A stretch of DNA of 64,000 bases, taken from assembly GCA_004794785.1 (NCBI GenBank), contig SJOL01009893.1:270666-334665 (forward strand). The letters run 5' to 3'. Origin of the DNA: Opisthorchis felineus (taxonomy: Eukaryota; Platyhelminthes; Trematoda; Opisthorchiida; Opisthorchiidae). A program made the position numbers and the translations under genes. The notes under the pieces are model-generated. The model saw only the letters and a list, made by a program, of their open reading frames with translations. It had not been told where the DNA came from and made no database searches. The number at the start of each line of letters is the position of its first letter. Position 1 is the first letter of the stretch. Shown here one piece after another: positions 1 through 12,900 of the stretch.

Positions 1-445
1 ACTTGGTCACCCACCCTAACACACAAAATCCTTCGGCCGACACCCAACAGAGATTTAGCTTGACTTAGATGATTGGTTCTCCTTCCGCCTTAAATCTCGA
101 CCAACCTCGTAACCTAGTCACTTGGCCTGACGAAGCTTTTGTGTCAAAAGCGAAACGTTGCCCAGCAACAAATCTACCGATTGTTACCAAACTTTTCGGA
201 AAACTCCTAGTACATATTGTCCGAAAGCGCGTTTAACGCGAAGCTTGCTCAACAATCGGAGTTGTAGACATTTTCTTGATATGATGTGTGTGAGTATAAC
301 TTCGGAATCTTCTATATCCATAAGGGAAGCTGATAAGGGAGCTAATTGTTCGTTTCTCCTTAATTTTGCCACTGAAGAACTGCCACGGTAGAGGTTCGTG
401 GGTGTCCCACCTGGTATTCGTGTATTTCCTATCATTTCGTTGTGT

Positions 446-612
446 TCGAGATGACTCAGTGGTTAAGGCGCGAACTTACTGACCGGAAGGTCCGTGGTTC
501 GAACCCGCATTTCGGCTGCTTCTGTCTAGACTTGGGTAACCTGAGAGTATCTCGTCCCTCTTGTTTCTTCGGGTGGCATGGCAGGATGGATGCTGCAGCT
601 GAACCATTTTTT
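446..612 (+). mobile_element. tRNA-derived SINE, family A
   Basis: The copy begins with a tRNA-like head holding a box A-like stretch (GACTCAGTGGTTAAGGCG) and a box B-like GGTTCGAACCC about 35 bases later. These are the internal RNA polymerase III promoter elements. A unique body follows, marked by CTTGGGTAACCTG and TTCGGGTGGCATGGCA, ending near an A/T-rich tail after GCTGAACCATTT. The same head and body recur at least ten times in this window on both strands, so this is an interspersed element and not a tRNA gene. Confidence 0.85.
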
Positions 613-2844
613 TTTAAATCGATATGTGCAAATGACCATCGTAGCAACACGCGCGTTTACCCTTAGGTTGCTTTTCCCTCGTACGCTTGTTGCATGTGCC
701 AACCAGCCCTGTATTACAGATGTCCCACTGACTAACAGTGGCAACACTTAATTATACCAAGCTTGGGAGGCAACTTGCGCCGCCTGCATATGCTTTTGTG
801 TGGGACGACCATGTCGACGACCATCTGTTAATCTGTTGTCAAGTCTTCGGGATACAGCTGTTTGTTTGTTTGTTTGTGTGCAGAAGTCAGTTCAATGGAG
901 AAACCCATCCGGTACGGTGAATTGTGGTAATGTAGCGTGCTTGTTCTGCCGGCTATCTACTGGGAAGAAATATTTCTTCGTGCTCACTCCAAATGGCCAA
1001 CCAGTTACTTACAACAAGTTATAAATACGAATCCGCGAGAGGTCCACGTCCCGTTGTCGTAACTTGTCTTGCAGGGGAGCACCCTCGGCTCGAAATCTGA
1101 AATGCCAATGTTAGGGAAAAGCTCTGATGAGTATTGCACAGACAGATTGACTTCTTAGAGAATTGGTGCACTCTATGTTTACATATTACCGTTCGGTGTT
1201 GCCGTAATTCGCCATAAAATCGAACGTGACTTCTGTTTCTACGTACTACGCCCCGGCGCTGTAAGTCTAGAAGGTTAATATACGGACAGCCTGATGGAAT
1301 TGCACAATATTGCTTTGAGGTCAACGCTGTCTTATCAATGTTTGCGCTACACACGGCACTTGAGAAGCTAAGGCATCACAAAAACGCATGAAATAAGAAC
1401 TGCTTGCGAATGCAAAACAGTGTATGAATCATAATTTTCGTATCTTTGTCGTACACCTATACGTGAGCAATCGTACGCCTTCTGCGGCAAGAAGGCTAAC
1501 TCAGTCGACTGGACTGACTGAGTTGCATGTCCGTCTGCGTAGAGCAACAAACCCTTCCGTGATCCGCATCAAAGTGATCTAATAGCATCCACTTACATGA
1601 GACTGGTAGCTCTGTCCCTCAGCTTTCAGAAGAGAAGACGAACACCCTAGATTGTATGACGTAATGCGTGGTCGGCCCGGTGTCTTCAGCGGATTAGCTC
1701 GATGCAACAAGGCTAGTTTATCATTAGTTCAGACGGTAAAAGGTACAATTGAAACGTGGAATTAATGATACAATGTGTAGTAAGCAACAGATTTACAGTA
1801 TTTTTGCATTTTTCAAGCGCTTCTTCAGTTACTGTGTGGGTATAGATTCATCACAGAGAGAGAGAGAGACGAATGTTCTGGGTAGTTATTTCATGATTTT
1901 TTTTGACCGACTGCACGACTAAACCTTGATATCTTGGCGGAACATCCAATCGGCGCAAAGTATTTTCACAGCACAACGCAACAGATGTCTCAAATGTGCG
2001 GTTGGAAGTGGCAACTGGACACAGCGAGGCAACTAATCAAAACGAAAAAGTCTTCCATCCCATGAGGCATATCAAAGATATCAAAACAGACAGTGGGAAA
2101 TGGAGGCTCCCGGTGAATTAAACAAATGCAAGCAAGTTGGACCACGATGCAACGCCATCCCAAAGCACACAACGACAACCGAGCTTCCTGTTAACTAATT
2201 ATGCCGGAATTACTTTAGATACTGTAGATTTCAACTATACACACTCAAACATAAGTAGAGGGAACACACGTTTAACACTGATGATGTCTCCTCAACTGGT
2301 GACGAAATGTTTGCAACTCAACTGTCAGGCTGGACAAACAGGCCAACAACTAATGAATCTACGAGTATTCCTCAACATAGCTGACGTGGATGCCACCAGA
2401 AACGGGCGTATTCGGCCTCTTCTAAGAGTTCGCCTCGTTTCGACGGATCGCCTACTACGCCTGGCCAACATAGAACCCTTCTTGTGGACTGTCTGAAGTG
2501 CTGTCTACTTTTCGAATGAATCTTCTTGGAGGGTCTTAAGTTATGGTAGCCCAAATGTTCACGCCTTTGTATCAGCAAATGAAGGTTTGCAGAGGTTTGT
2601 GCTACTAAGATCCACCGTTTAAGGAGGTGTTGTAGTTTTATGCGAAAATAAGTGCCTTGTGGTTTGTGGCTTTTTATTTCAAAGAAGAACGGCAACTGTG
2701 CTTAATCGCAAGAATATGTTTTATGTTATTCTTTCGATAGTGTAACAAAATGAAGGCACGGATTTCAAAGGCCAGATTTGTTTTTTTCTAAAAAATTTGC
2801 GTCACTTGTGGCGTTAGCAAAGAAATATCACTGAGTTTCAAAGC
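613..2844. other. Unassigned DNA
   Basis: No convincing coding exon or known repeat was recognised. There is a short GA-dinucleotide run near 1856-1870. At 2281-2320 a hairpin followed by GAAATG resembles a sequence on the opposite strand near 15300-15350 (see findings). Confidence 0.4.
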
Positions 2845-3030
2845 ACGTCGAAGAATTTTCAGCAACCTATACATGTATCGCGACCTCTCGAATATCGTAC
2901 CAACTGAGACGTAAGGCGGCCTGGTGCAGCACATTCAGTTGCTTAGAGGCATCATAAACGAGAGATCCAGCTGCGTCCATATTAGTCTCTCGCAAAACGA
3001 AATTTGTTTGCAAATGAGTGTATTTCACGT
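2845..3030 (+). repeat. Hammerhead-ribozyme repeat, partial copy 1
   Basis: This carries the post-cleavage half of the roughly 300-bp unit. It runs from GTCGAAGAATTTTCAGCAAC through GAATATCGTACCAACTGA and GTGCAGCACATTCAGTTGCT to GCAAATGAGTGTATTTCAC. The part that would hold the ribozyme core is missing. It stops at the same internal point as several other copies and passes within about 10 bases into a LINE fragment. Confidence 0.7.
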
Positions 3031-3035
3031 TTATA

Positions 3036-3462
3036 TCAGTCTATAGTATGGGCTGTACTGTTGTGTGGCTGCGAGACTGTTACTTCGGCCGGAGGATCTA
3101 AGACATCTTCAGGTCTTCGACTACCGATGTCTCAAGCGTATAGGTAGAGTCTGCTGGTACCGAAGAATCCCGAATAAGTGAACATCGGACGGGTTTTTGG
3201 TGAAGAGGACGGTAATAAACTTAAAGAATGTAGTACTGCAAGCTAAGGTGGTTGAGTCACGTGCCCGAGTTACCGCCCGCCAAGACGAGCACTGTTTTCC
3301 GTGCCTAATCGGGAGTGGCGAAAATCTAGAGGTACAAAGACTTTGATGTGGCAGAAGGGAATGAAGAATGTTTCGAAAAGTTCTGGTGCTGTTCGCCTTC
3401 CAGGATGGGGTCCACGTGACCTTCCCACCGCTTGGCTGGAAACACAACGATATGGCGGCTAA
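3036..3462 (+). mobile_element. RTE-like LINE, 3' ORF2 fragment
   Basis: Conceptual translation on the plus strand, with frame changes, gives pieces typical of the C-terminal end of flatworm RTE-like LINE polyproteins. There is an AVLLCGCET-like block, then VFDYRCLKRIGRVCWYRRIP, then RLRWLSHVPELPP, and near the end a PSRMGST-like version of the usual GWGPRD block. Stops and frameshifts separate the pieces, so this is a dead fragment. The RTE assignment rests on recalled family patterns and not on a search. Confidence 0.75.
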
Positions 3463-5309
3463 CCGATGTCAGTGGTGTTCATGCTGTTGGTTTCTATCTT
3501 GCTTGTTTGACTAAGTGTTGGAGATGTAGACTCCTTGGATGTTTGTTGTAGGCGAGCCCTCTCCCCGCCCCCTTGTTCCCCTTCTTTCGATTATAAGGCT
3601 TAGGTAGTGAATGCTGTGCGGCGGTGAAGCACCAGTGTTGTAATCTGGGGTTGATGTTATTCACCAACCCAAAACTCCAAGGCAAAAATCCCGAAGTTAC
3701 TTGTAAATTAGGCTGCGGAAAACTTGTCGTTCCGTTTGTATAAATATAAACTGCCAAGGTAGATACAGATATGCAAAAGGTGCGGACATCGGACACTGTT
3801 TGATCACCCCCCCCCCCCGACTAACGAATTCAGTTTGGTAGAAAGTTGTTACAACCAACTCTTCCCCTAACCTTCCACCTTCGGAAAATCGCTCCTGTCA
3901 GAGTGAGAACCGTCTGATTTTCTTATTTGGTATGATTAATTACACTGCCTTCCCCAAACACCGGGAACTATAGCAGTACAAAGGTTCCGATTCTAGGACC
4001 AGTTGGCCAATCGCCAAGTCAGGTTTAAAAAAACGAGAATTTACTGTAGCGCATGCTGTGTACAGTTGATGCGTGTAAGTTATGACGTCCAATCGGCCAA
4101 ACATGGATCACCAAAACGTTTGCAACTGTCCAGTAACCAGGTTGCAACTTGTCAATTTGCCGACTAAAAATGAAGCAATCTTGGGAATTACTCGCTTGGT
4201 CTGCCTGTCTGCGCGTGGAAATACGCAACTGGAAGTGATAGCGACCTGGATATATTAGTCGGTTACTATCACAGGAGCACACAAACGTACGATCTCGTTT
4301 TAATGCGGAACACGCGTGCCTAGGGCTAGCTTGAACTAGGTCACATATGGGAACCGGCGAGCGTGTAGATGTGAAGATCATGGTTTCATTAGTGTAGGTT
4401 AACTGCACTTGTCCTCAATATGGAACATCCCGCACACATTTTCCCGCAAGCTTTTCTTTGACGTTTCCGTGAAACTTTGAGACAGTTCAACTGATGATCA
4501 GTACCATCTAACCACATTATCCCCCCAGCAGGGAAAAGCCCGGATCAGAGGCTAGAGGACAACGGGGTTTGAGAAATCAACCAATGAACTTCCCCTCGTC
4601 GAATAGATGTCGTACCAACTGTACCCCTGAGGACGTTAGTTCATATCACACTTGGACCTCACTTGTCATCATCGGCCAGAATTCAGTATCCTTGTGATGT
4701 TGAAATGGGGTTGATAAGTCCTAAGCCGTCAGCCAAATGGCACGCAATGTCGGCGGAAATATGCCAGCTGCGTCAGGTAGATAACTGCTCACTTGTGGTT
4801 GCTAACTGATTACGGTAACGGTGGATATGTTAACCCGCACAGCGACCTCATGAAAACAATAGTAATCGATTTTATTGCTCGGGTATGTCCCGAGAGTGCT
4901 GAGCAATGTTCGAACCCCACAAAACGACACATCGAGTTCCTGCGGACGCTGATATAACAAACACAGTTATTTCCCCTTAACTATTTGGTAAGTGCGCTCC
5001 TGTTTCGATGGGTTCAACAAACCGGCTCATTGCACGAACAGAAAAAGGGAGTTTATTGTCGTCAGTAGCTCCAAGCTCACTCCCGTGGTAGTTAATTGAG
5101 GTCATTTGCAATGTACGCGTCACGTAGTATAACGTGGGGTTTTATACTGGGCCGGGTAACTTCGCCAACGTTGTGACACAAAGACCGGGAGGAAAGTTTA
5201 AATGCCTCATAACGAAGAGACTGGACTTTACCGTAGGTGCTACCTGTTATCTACTGATGGACAACCATCGACCACATAGCCATTAGCACTCGGTCACGAG
5301 GCTCTACTC
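3463..5309. other. Unassigned DNA
   Basis: A poly-C run lies at about 3807-3819. No ORF here looks constrained, and no recognised repeat was found. Confidence 0.35.
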
Positions 5310-7099
5310 TTGTTTGTCGACCTTCAAGGACCACTACTTCGTTTCAGGGTCTGCTTTCGTCCGATGTAAATTTTCCACATGCGTCGTTCGAAGACCGAAG
5401 AAACAACTTCTTCTTTTAGCCATCGACAAACTTTCTGACCTACAAAGCAAACTATGCAGAGCTTCAAAGGCCACAGAAGACGTCAGTATTAACTAGGACG
5501 AGATAAGCACCGCCGTTCATACGCCAGAGAACTTGTCGTGTCGCTGCTTGGTGCGAGATGTATCCCTTCGAACGCTGGACATAATTCGGCATAGTCTGAT
5601 TGTGGGCAGAGAAACCCGGTGAAATCAGAGGGTTCTGGAAGTGATGGGAGCTGGTGCAGTTGGGAATGTTCGGGAGTTTTTTCCTGTGGTACGCAAGACG
5701 GGACGGAAAACCGGCTGTTGTTGGGATCATCAAGGAGCTGTGGTCTGTGAGCTTAGACCCTCTCTCAGTTTCTGAAGTACTAATGATGTCTTTCTGCCTT
5801 GAAGCGATGTCAGGTTGTTGATGATGAGCTCCCACCAGAGTTTTTCAAAGGTGGTGGTGAGTCACTGTGTTTTCTTTTGACCAGGTTAGTGCAACAAATT
5901 TGGGAACAGGAATGTGTCCCGAAACTCTGAACCAAGTAATCATTATAGCCTTATTAAACAAAGTTACGCAAATCGATTGCCCCAACCATAGGGGTATAAG
6001 TCTTACTCCAGTTGTGACACGATTACTGGCTTCAATAAAAGTGAGACGTCGATCCTCAACACGCGAATTGCAAGTCCGAAACACCAAGCAGGATTCCATT
6101 CGGTGAATTGACCACATCTTCATATTACGTTAGGTACCTCAGCAGTGACACATACGGCCGACCAACTGTGTCGGTTTTACTTGACTTCAGTTGGGACCTT
6201 CGACTTGGTGGATAGGTTGGCTCTTCCAGGTTTACTTGGCTAGCAGGGAACGCCTGCAAAGTTTTCAAATATTCTTCATGCCGTTTATTCCCATACTCCC
6301 GGCCGCTGTAGGGTTTATCAATGAGCTATCCAAACGTTTACCCACAACTAATGGGGATACCCTCGGCCCATTATTATTCAGTTTTGTCATGGAGTGTGCT
6401 CTTCAAGGGACCGCGAATCTCGGTATCGAAATCACATCCGCGGTTCACATTGTTCTGTTATTTGACCATCATGCGTTTGCACAAACTAGTGTCAATAGAA
6501 TGTCCGAAGTGGTTCGACATGCAGCTTGTACCTTCAAGGTGCGGAATCTTACTTTGGACCTTCCCACTTCCAGGTAACATGTCGAAACTTCGGAATGAGT
6601 AATATTTACCAACTTGCGTTACTTTCCGCCTCAAAAACGAGTGTCACTGAAGGTCGAGTCTACAAAAGGATCGTTTAAATGTTCCTACTCTGTGAAACTC
6701 GACCCAGCCGATCTGTACATCTCCAACCTCTTCAGTCTTCAGTGTTTCCGTGGTATATCAGGCGTTCAGTAACTGCGGTATGTACTTAGTGAAACGTTCC
6801 GTAAGCGAATACTAGGTAACTAGTCGGATTTACTCGTGCAGCAGCCAATGCTTATCAGTTCAATGTGGTTGGGACACGTACCGCATAAGCCCAATCACCG
6901 TCTACCAAAAAAAAACGTTTTCCATTCTGCACAAATTTCATGGGGGACAAGCCATGACGTCACAACTCGAAATGTAAGTGGCAACTGTCAAGCTGGACAC
7001 TTCGGGATCTTCGCGTTTCCCAAGTGGGGTCCACGTGATTCTCCTCGCACACGATTGGACACAGCTGATACCAAGAGCGATCTTGCTAGCGCCTTTTAG
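5310..7099 (+). mobile_element. RTE-like LINE, degraded reverse transcriptase region
   Basis: This is the longest continuous LINE remnant. Plus-strand translation shows, in order: a DELPPEFFKGGGE block near 5825-5860; QIWEQECVPETLNQVIIIAL followed by CPNHRGISLTPVVTRLLASI near 5900-6030 (the NHRGISL and LLASI signature of RT motifs); a TKQDSIR block (normally QAGFRPGR) followed by a DHIF block; a GDTLGPLLFSFVMECAL block near 6350-6410; and WLGHVPHKPNHRLPKK near 6870 with a late WGPRD near 7025. Several stops and frame changes intervene, so the copy is inactive. No RT catalytic YADD box is preserved where it would be expected. Confidence 0.8.
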
Positions 7100-8297
7100 C
7101 TAACTCTCGTCTGTCTTTGGGAGTGGGTGGTGAGTGAGGTTCGCAGAGGACGTTGGATCGATCCCACTGATAGTACCTTGCGCTAAAATGATGCTGGCAT
7201 GTGTTTATCTCAATGGAAAATGTGCTCACCTCTTTGCTTTCTTCAGGGACATAGAGCTTTTCACAATAAGTCTCTACCGCCCCCCCCTTCCTTTTCACCC
7301 TTTACTGAGGCCTACTTGCTCCATGGTTATATGACAATTAAGCACCAGTTTCCACTAGTGGAGCTTTGCTGTCTAAGATGAGAGGTAGAGAAAGAGTCAC
7401 CGCTCGCTCACTGATTTCAAAAAATACAGTTTTACTTCTGCTTAAGCGAGTTTGTTCGATGTTCTGCGTTTATGTAAAACGCTGTGGGTCTATTCAGCCG
7501 CTTGCGGAGCTGTGAATCCGAATTTTTTTGCTTCCAACACTCCTAACCTTGATCATAATCAACCGCAGTGCGTTGCGTACAGTAGAAACACCTGTTTTCG
7601 TCCTACAAGCATGCCCGACCATATGTGTCTGCGTTTGGTCAATCAATAAGCAGGGCGGTTTTATTGAATCGATAACAGTCACGCAACTGTCTTGTTGATG
7701 TGGTTGTGTCTACTGATCCATATCTTTGCTTATTAACACAAATACCTAGAAAAACTGAATGGTAATCTCACGATGTCCAAAACAGGTGGCCATGTTTTTT
7801 TTTACATACAGTGTCCTTAGTGCTCGTTTTAATGTGCTTTTCCATGGGTGTGAATCGATTATTATCCCAAGAATCTCTCGCACGGTTGCAGCTTCTTGTA
7901 TTTCCCGGGCAGGAATTCCCGTCGAGTATTATTCAGCAGAACTATCGTGCTATGAGCGCTGTTGCAGAAGTTTTCAATGTATTTTGTCGTATGCATATGA
8001 TATGACGCAGTCTTAACAGTTACTCACAAGTCATAAACCAGTGTTATCAGGCGTTGCAGCCTGTTCGTGTCACGTGACAATCATCTCAACGACTCTGCAC
8101 ATCCGGCCAGGTTTGTCTGCTCCTGTTCGGCTTACAACACAGCTGACGAGCATCAGTGCCACGTCCTAAGCTTGCTGTTTAACACTAGGGTCCGCATTTG
8201 AGTATTTTCTACTACCTTAATTTTTCTATTATGTTACTTCCATGTTTAGACTAGCTGGGCACCTGTTTGTTCACGACTTTTCCTGCCATGATGTCCG
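7100..8297. other. Unassigned DNA
   Basis: No feature was recognised. Short open frames on both strands have no family resemblance and no splice context. Confidence 0.35.
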
Positions 8298-8476
8298 AGC
8301 TCGAGATAGCTCGGTGGTTAAGGCGCTAGCTTACGGACCGGAAGATCCGTGGTTCGAACCCAACCTCAGCTTCTTGACCGCTGTCTAGGCTTGGGCAACC
8401 TGGCACTATTCCAGCCCTCGTGCCTCCTTCCGTTGGCATGATAGCTAGGCACCGAAAGGATGCTACAGTTCATCGA
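8298..8476 (+). mobile_element. tRNA-derived SINE, family A
   Basis: The head AGATAGCTCGGTGGTTAAGG (box A) is followed by GTGGTTCGAACCCAAC (box B). The family body follows, with AGGCTTGGGCAACCTGGCA and a TTCCGTTGGCATG block. It is close to full length and among the least decayed heads in the window. Confidence 0.88.
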
Positions 8477-9589
8477 ATTTCATCCAAATCAACACAGTGT
8501 TTAGATTGGTGTAGCATTATCGAGCATACTTGGTCCCGTGTCTGTACCCTTAGTGCTAGACGGCCGTAGTCATTTCGGCTGGCAGACTGCATTTCAATAC
8601 TGATATTTTTAAGGTCATATAACTCGAATCAAAACTACTATGGGATCTCTTGGTCGACGTTTCATCCTTGTTTCGCGGTCTGCAGTCGAAACAACCCAGC
8701 TGCTTGATTGTGATCAGTTCTTGCTGCATTTGGCTTCAAGATAACGTGCAGAATACATCAAATTCATATACTGTGAGACGGATAATTCCCAGGTGCTTCA
8801 AAGTACCTTAGTCCTTGTTGCTTAAATTCGGAATCGGATATTCCTAGCGCACCTGGCCGATTTATTGGTCCGCCTTCACGGAATGGCAAGACGACCTTTG
8901 TAAGGACAAATACTAAATAGAATGAGATAGGAAGAATCCAACCATTTTGTCTGCAACTAACCAGTAGCTGGATTTCGGTACCACCAAGAGGCCCAACATA
9001 TGGACCAATAATGTGGTGTGTGGAACTACGATCGATCTTTGGACCCAGTAATGAGATCTTAAACTGTTAGAACATCAATGCTTCGGATGTCGTTCTGGCG
9101 TAAACAGGCGTTAGCAGTTGCAGGCCAACTACCGCGCCCACGGATGGTGGCTGTGTTGAGAGCGCTGTTACACACTTGGCCTATCTTGTTTTTGGTTTGA
9201 CCGGAAAAACGTGGTATGCTGTGCTCGGTCCATAAGAATATGTTATTGTCATTCAATGCCAATCCATGTAGCGCTATAGGATTGGGGCTTGCCCAAGCAG
9301 ACAATGACGAAATAAAATATCTGGTACATACATGGACCATGTGCACAAATTCTGCCCTAAAAGTACGATCTATACATAGTTCGTGACTTATGAAGAGCAA
9401 CTTTATATTTGCGAAATGCATGTTGTACGTAACCGACCAGAACAGGTTCTGACTGTCCTGTTGTTTTTGGCGTTCTGATGAAGAGACTGATTTTCTGTAC
9501 ATGTGTTTAACGTGGCTGGTGCACGTGTAACTGTTACTGAGTTACACCAGTCCTATGCTTGGCATGTGGGGATAAGAATTTCTCCACTA
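8477..9589. other. Unassigned DNA
   Basis: A 147-codon minus-strand open frame lies at 9059-9502. It has no recognisable domain, no signal peptide and no clear splice sites, so I do not call a gene. Confidence 0.3.
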
Positions 9590-9742
9590 CAGGGATAGTT
9601 CAGTGGTTAAGGCGCGAACTTACTGACCAGGGGGTCCGTGGTTCAAACCCAACATCGGCATCTCGACTGCTCCTGATGGTATTTCATTCCTCGTGCTTCC
9701 TTCGGGTGGCATAGCACCGGGAGAAATTACAGCTCAACTATT
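9590..9742 (+). mobile_element. tRNA-derived SINE, family A (left copy of a pair)
   Basis: Head GGATAGTTCAGTGGTTAAGG and box B GGTTCAAACCC (one change from consensus). The body is shortened, with part of the AGGCTTGGGCAACCTG segment missing. It ends in an ATTGTTATTATTACATTA tail that runs straight into a second copy. Confidence 0.85.
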
Positions 9743-9752
9743 GTTATTATTA

Positions 9753-9925
9753 CATTACTGACCGGAAGCTCCGTGGTTCGAACCCGACCTCTGCATCTCG
9801 ACTTCCCCTATCTAGGCTTGGGCAACCTGGCAGTACACCAGTCCTCGTGCTTCCATCGGGTGGCATGGCAGTTGGGCACCGATAGGGTCCTACAGCTGAG
9901 CAATCTACTGGACTACGATTGTTAT
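9753..9925 (+). mobile_element. tRNA-derived SINE, family A (right copy, 5' truncated)
   Basis: It starts inside the head at TTACTGACCGG, so box A is lost. It keeps box B (GGTTCGAACCC) and a full body with TAGGCTTGGGCAACCTGGCA and CGGGTGGCATGGCAG. It lies in direct orientation after another copy, giving a dimer-like arrangement. Confidence 0.85.
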
Positions 9926-12900
9926 TGTTACTGGTACTGGAATAGGTATGAAAGTTGCATACTGCCTATGAGGAAGGGTGGGGCGGTGGCCGATTCGTAC
10001 ATAATTGCCACCTACATCATCATTTGTCGATTTCACGGTCAGCACTAGCCCATTTTCAGAGTCTAATGGCACCGCAGAAATGCAGCCGATGACGGAACAC
10101 ATGTAAGTGTAGTAACCAACATTGATTACTCATTCTTCGCAATCGAGTACATGTAGTTTTAGACTTTTTTTACGGACAATTATGCGAAAATAAACCTAAA
10201 AATTTCATCACACAATTCTGCCTATGGGCTGCTTACAACCAGGAATGTTACAAACATCCAAGTGGTTGAAGGGTTTCTTGAAGGTATTTTAATGGGACTT
10301 GAAGTTATCCATCGAAGGATGTATAACACTTCACACATCGCATGTGATGTGAGTTTGCTGACAAACTGTATTGCAATCAGAATTGACCTTGGTCAGCTCC
10401 GTCCAGGTGGTTATTTGTGCCGTTGTTCCAGTTATAACTCAGTTTTTCCTTTTCTGGTTGCTTCATTTAACCTCTGTGTATTCGCCATCGCCAGTTCGCT
10501 GATCCCACTATCTTCTCTTTTCACCTAGCAACCAGTCCTTTCGGAGGAAAGTCCCGTTTTTCAGTACCACAGTCACGTTCAAGTCCCCGTTCCTTGGGCC
10601 CATATGTGGGGGTCTTTCCGCTTTGAGCGTCCCAATGGGTCTACAATGGATGCCAAGATCCCTTCGTTTCCTCTTTGCGATCGTGCCTATTGGTCCAACA
10701 GCGAGGAGCACTCGATGGAATAGCTGTGTCAAAAAGCTCCATCACCTGCCCTGTACATAGTCAGTCTCCCTCTGACTCCACCGGGAGCACTTGATTTCCC
10801 GGTTTTCACCTGCATACTCTAATCAGTTTTTCGTCAGTTTGAAGACTTCATGGCCAATATTTTCAATCTCGGATTCTCACTTCCGGTTGCTGTTGTCTTC
10901 ATCTTCACGGTGACCATGTAATCGCGGTTATTACCTAATTGTTTACCCCAGTAAATTCATATCGCGCCTTGCAGTTTGTGACTTGTTTTCGCTGACGTTT
11001 CAGGAACCCTCGACCCTTGAATTAGCTAGGGGGCGATGTACGGACTGGAGCTCAAGCACTACACACAAGTTGATAGATGGTATGGCAGTCGTTTCTTTTT
11101 GTCACAGGGGGGGGAGACGGACCGCCAGATTATTTGTTTGTTTTGACGAGTCAAACAGATGAACGACAAATCGGCTTAAATTCCCATCCACTTAGTGGTC
11201 ACTGTTGATGCGCTCTTGGTGTGCGCCTTCTTATCGTTGGGTATGGGGTTTGTTTCCGGATCCTGTTGCCCACTGGGACTTCGGGTTGCGACGTATGTTC
11301 AACTGCTCCTGACGCTCCCCATCAACTTGGCTCCAGTGATTGAACAGTATCATGGTGTATTTGGGCGACAGAACCCCCAAACCAGTAGCTTTCGGATTCC
11401 GGCGTTCCTGTGTGGACAGGCTCGGCCTCTTCGGATAGTCGGACCTGTCTGCAACCACGGCCTTCCATTTGTTCCTGTGATGACTCATTCAACTCATGTG
11501 GCTGCCCCTCCGCTACAATGTATAACTGAATGCGGCATTGTCAGATGGATGTAATTATACTTTGGGCGAACGGTCATCCTAACATCCGGTGCTCTTTCAC
11601 CGACCAAGGTCGTCTGGGAGGCGCACTTTTTGTAGCGGCCGTCTGGGCCCCACTTATCCCTTGAGGTGCATGAAGGCTTGCGTTCTATCCACATTGAAAA
11701 AAACTGATTCATCGGTTAGCAGGTCAAGCCCAACGAGGGTTTCAGGTTAAGTAGAGGACGCGTCAATGGGCCAGTTCTTTCGGGTTCATTCCTCACGATT
11801 GGTCTGTCACGTGGTTAGACTACCAGTCCTCAGATGACGGGTGAATTCAGTTGGGTTGACTGTGCTTCCGACGCACAGTCAAGGCTCAAACCGATCAATA
11901 TTTGTGGCTGGATTGTTCCTAATCCAGCTGGGGATCACATGCTGACGACAGCATGGGCTGATTCGGTTCGCATTCGTTTTCTGAGGTGAACGAACCAGTG
12001 GCACCCTAATTGACCCAACAACTGTGATTCGGTTTGTGTGTTTTATGCTTCCGAACTCCAACGACCCACACCACAGAACACAGTTCCGTGCAAATTTGTT
12101 TCAATGAAGTTAGACCCCCATGTCCATAAGCTTCGTTCTCCAGTTCGAACAAGAGTAAAATACCCACATGCGTCTTGAGTTATTGTATGAGACAAACCCT
12201 GGGAGCGTTAACTCCATGTGGTGGAGCTTTCCTCTATGTCACTCATGATTTACTGCGCCTCGAGAAATTATTGATGGATATAGAAAAATTCCTGGTGTTT
12301 GCATGAGATAATGGGCTGGACAGTAAGCTACGGTTCTCCTCTCCTTGAGGTGCTACCTTTGGTGTCTCCATTCTTCAGAAGTACGCAGTTTCGACTGATA
12401 TATTAAGACGTGTTGAATTTAGGATTCTTGAGAGTTCAGCCGACAGCGCCTACCAGCCAACAAATACCGAAGCAGATTCTGGTCAGAAAACCACTTCAGA
12501 GGAAACTAGAATATTGTCAGCTCGTTTGTTTGACGTACAGCCAAGACAGAGAACATGACCATCGATGAATGACCAAGTCTTTTCCACAGCAGATCGGATA
12601 AGCACCAGGTGGTGAACTTTGGATTTTTCCAGGTTTACGCTCGTTGGACTGAGCCTGAGTCGAAAATTTTAGGGGAATTTTCTTCCCAGAATATTTGTGA
12701 TGTGTACACAAGGCTTCATCCTTATCCGTCACGGTTGCTCCGACAAGAAGTGCTGACGTTTTGGCTGCGGCCAACCCTGACCGCACAAAACCTACCGATC
12801 CCAACGCATTCTCAGCACTAAGAACTCCTGTAATTTCAGATCTCTGTTTGCACCAAAGTGGTTTTTCACCATAAGCCTAGTGTTTTTGAAACCAAAAATG

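Noticed and set aside
126..165. Hammerhead ribozyme at the left end
   Set aside because: The boxes CTGACGA and GAAAC are present, but an extra A lies between the first box and stem II, and no stem I pairing or cleavage triplet was found.
446..520. A tRNA gene at the head of the SINE copies
   Set aside because: The same tRNA-like head is followed by a common non-tRNA body at many sites, and there is no closed acceptor stem. It is a SINE promoter.
9059..9502. 147-codon minus-strand ORF
   Set aside because: No family similarity and no supporting signals.
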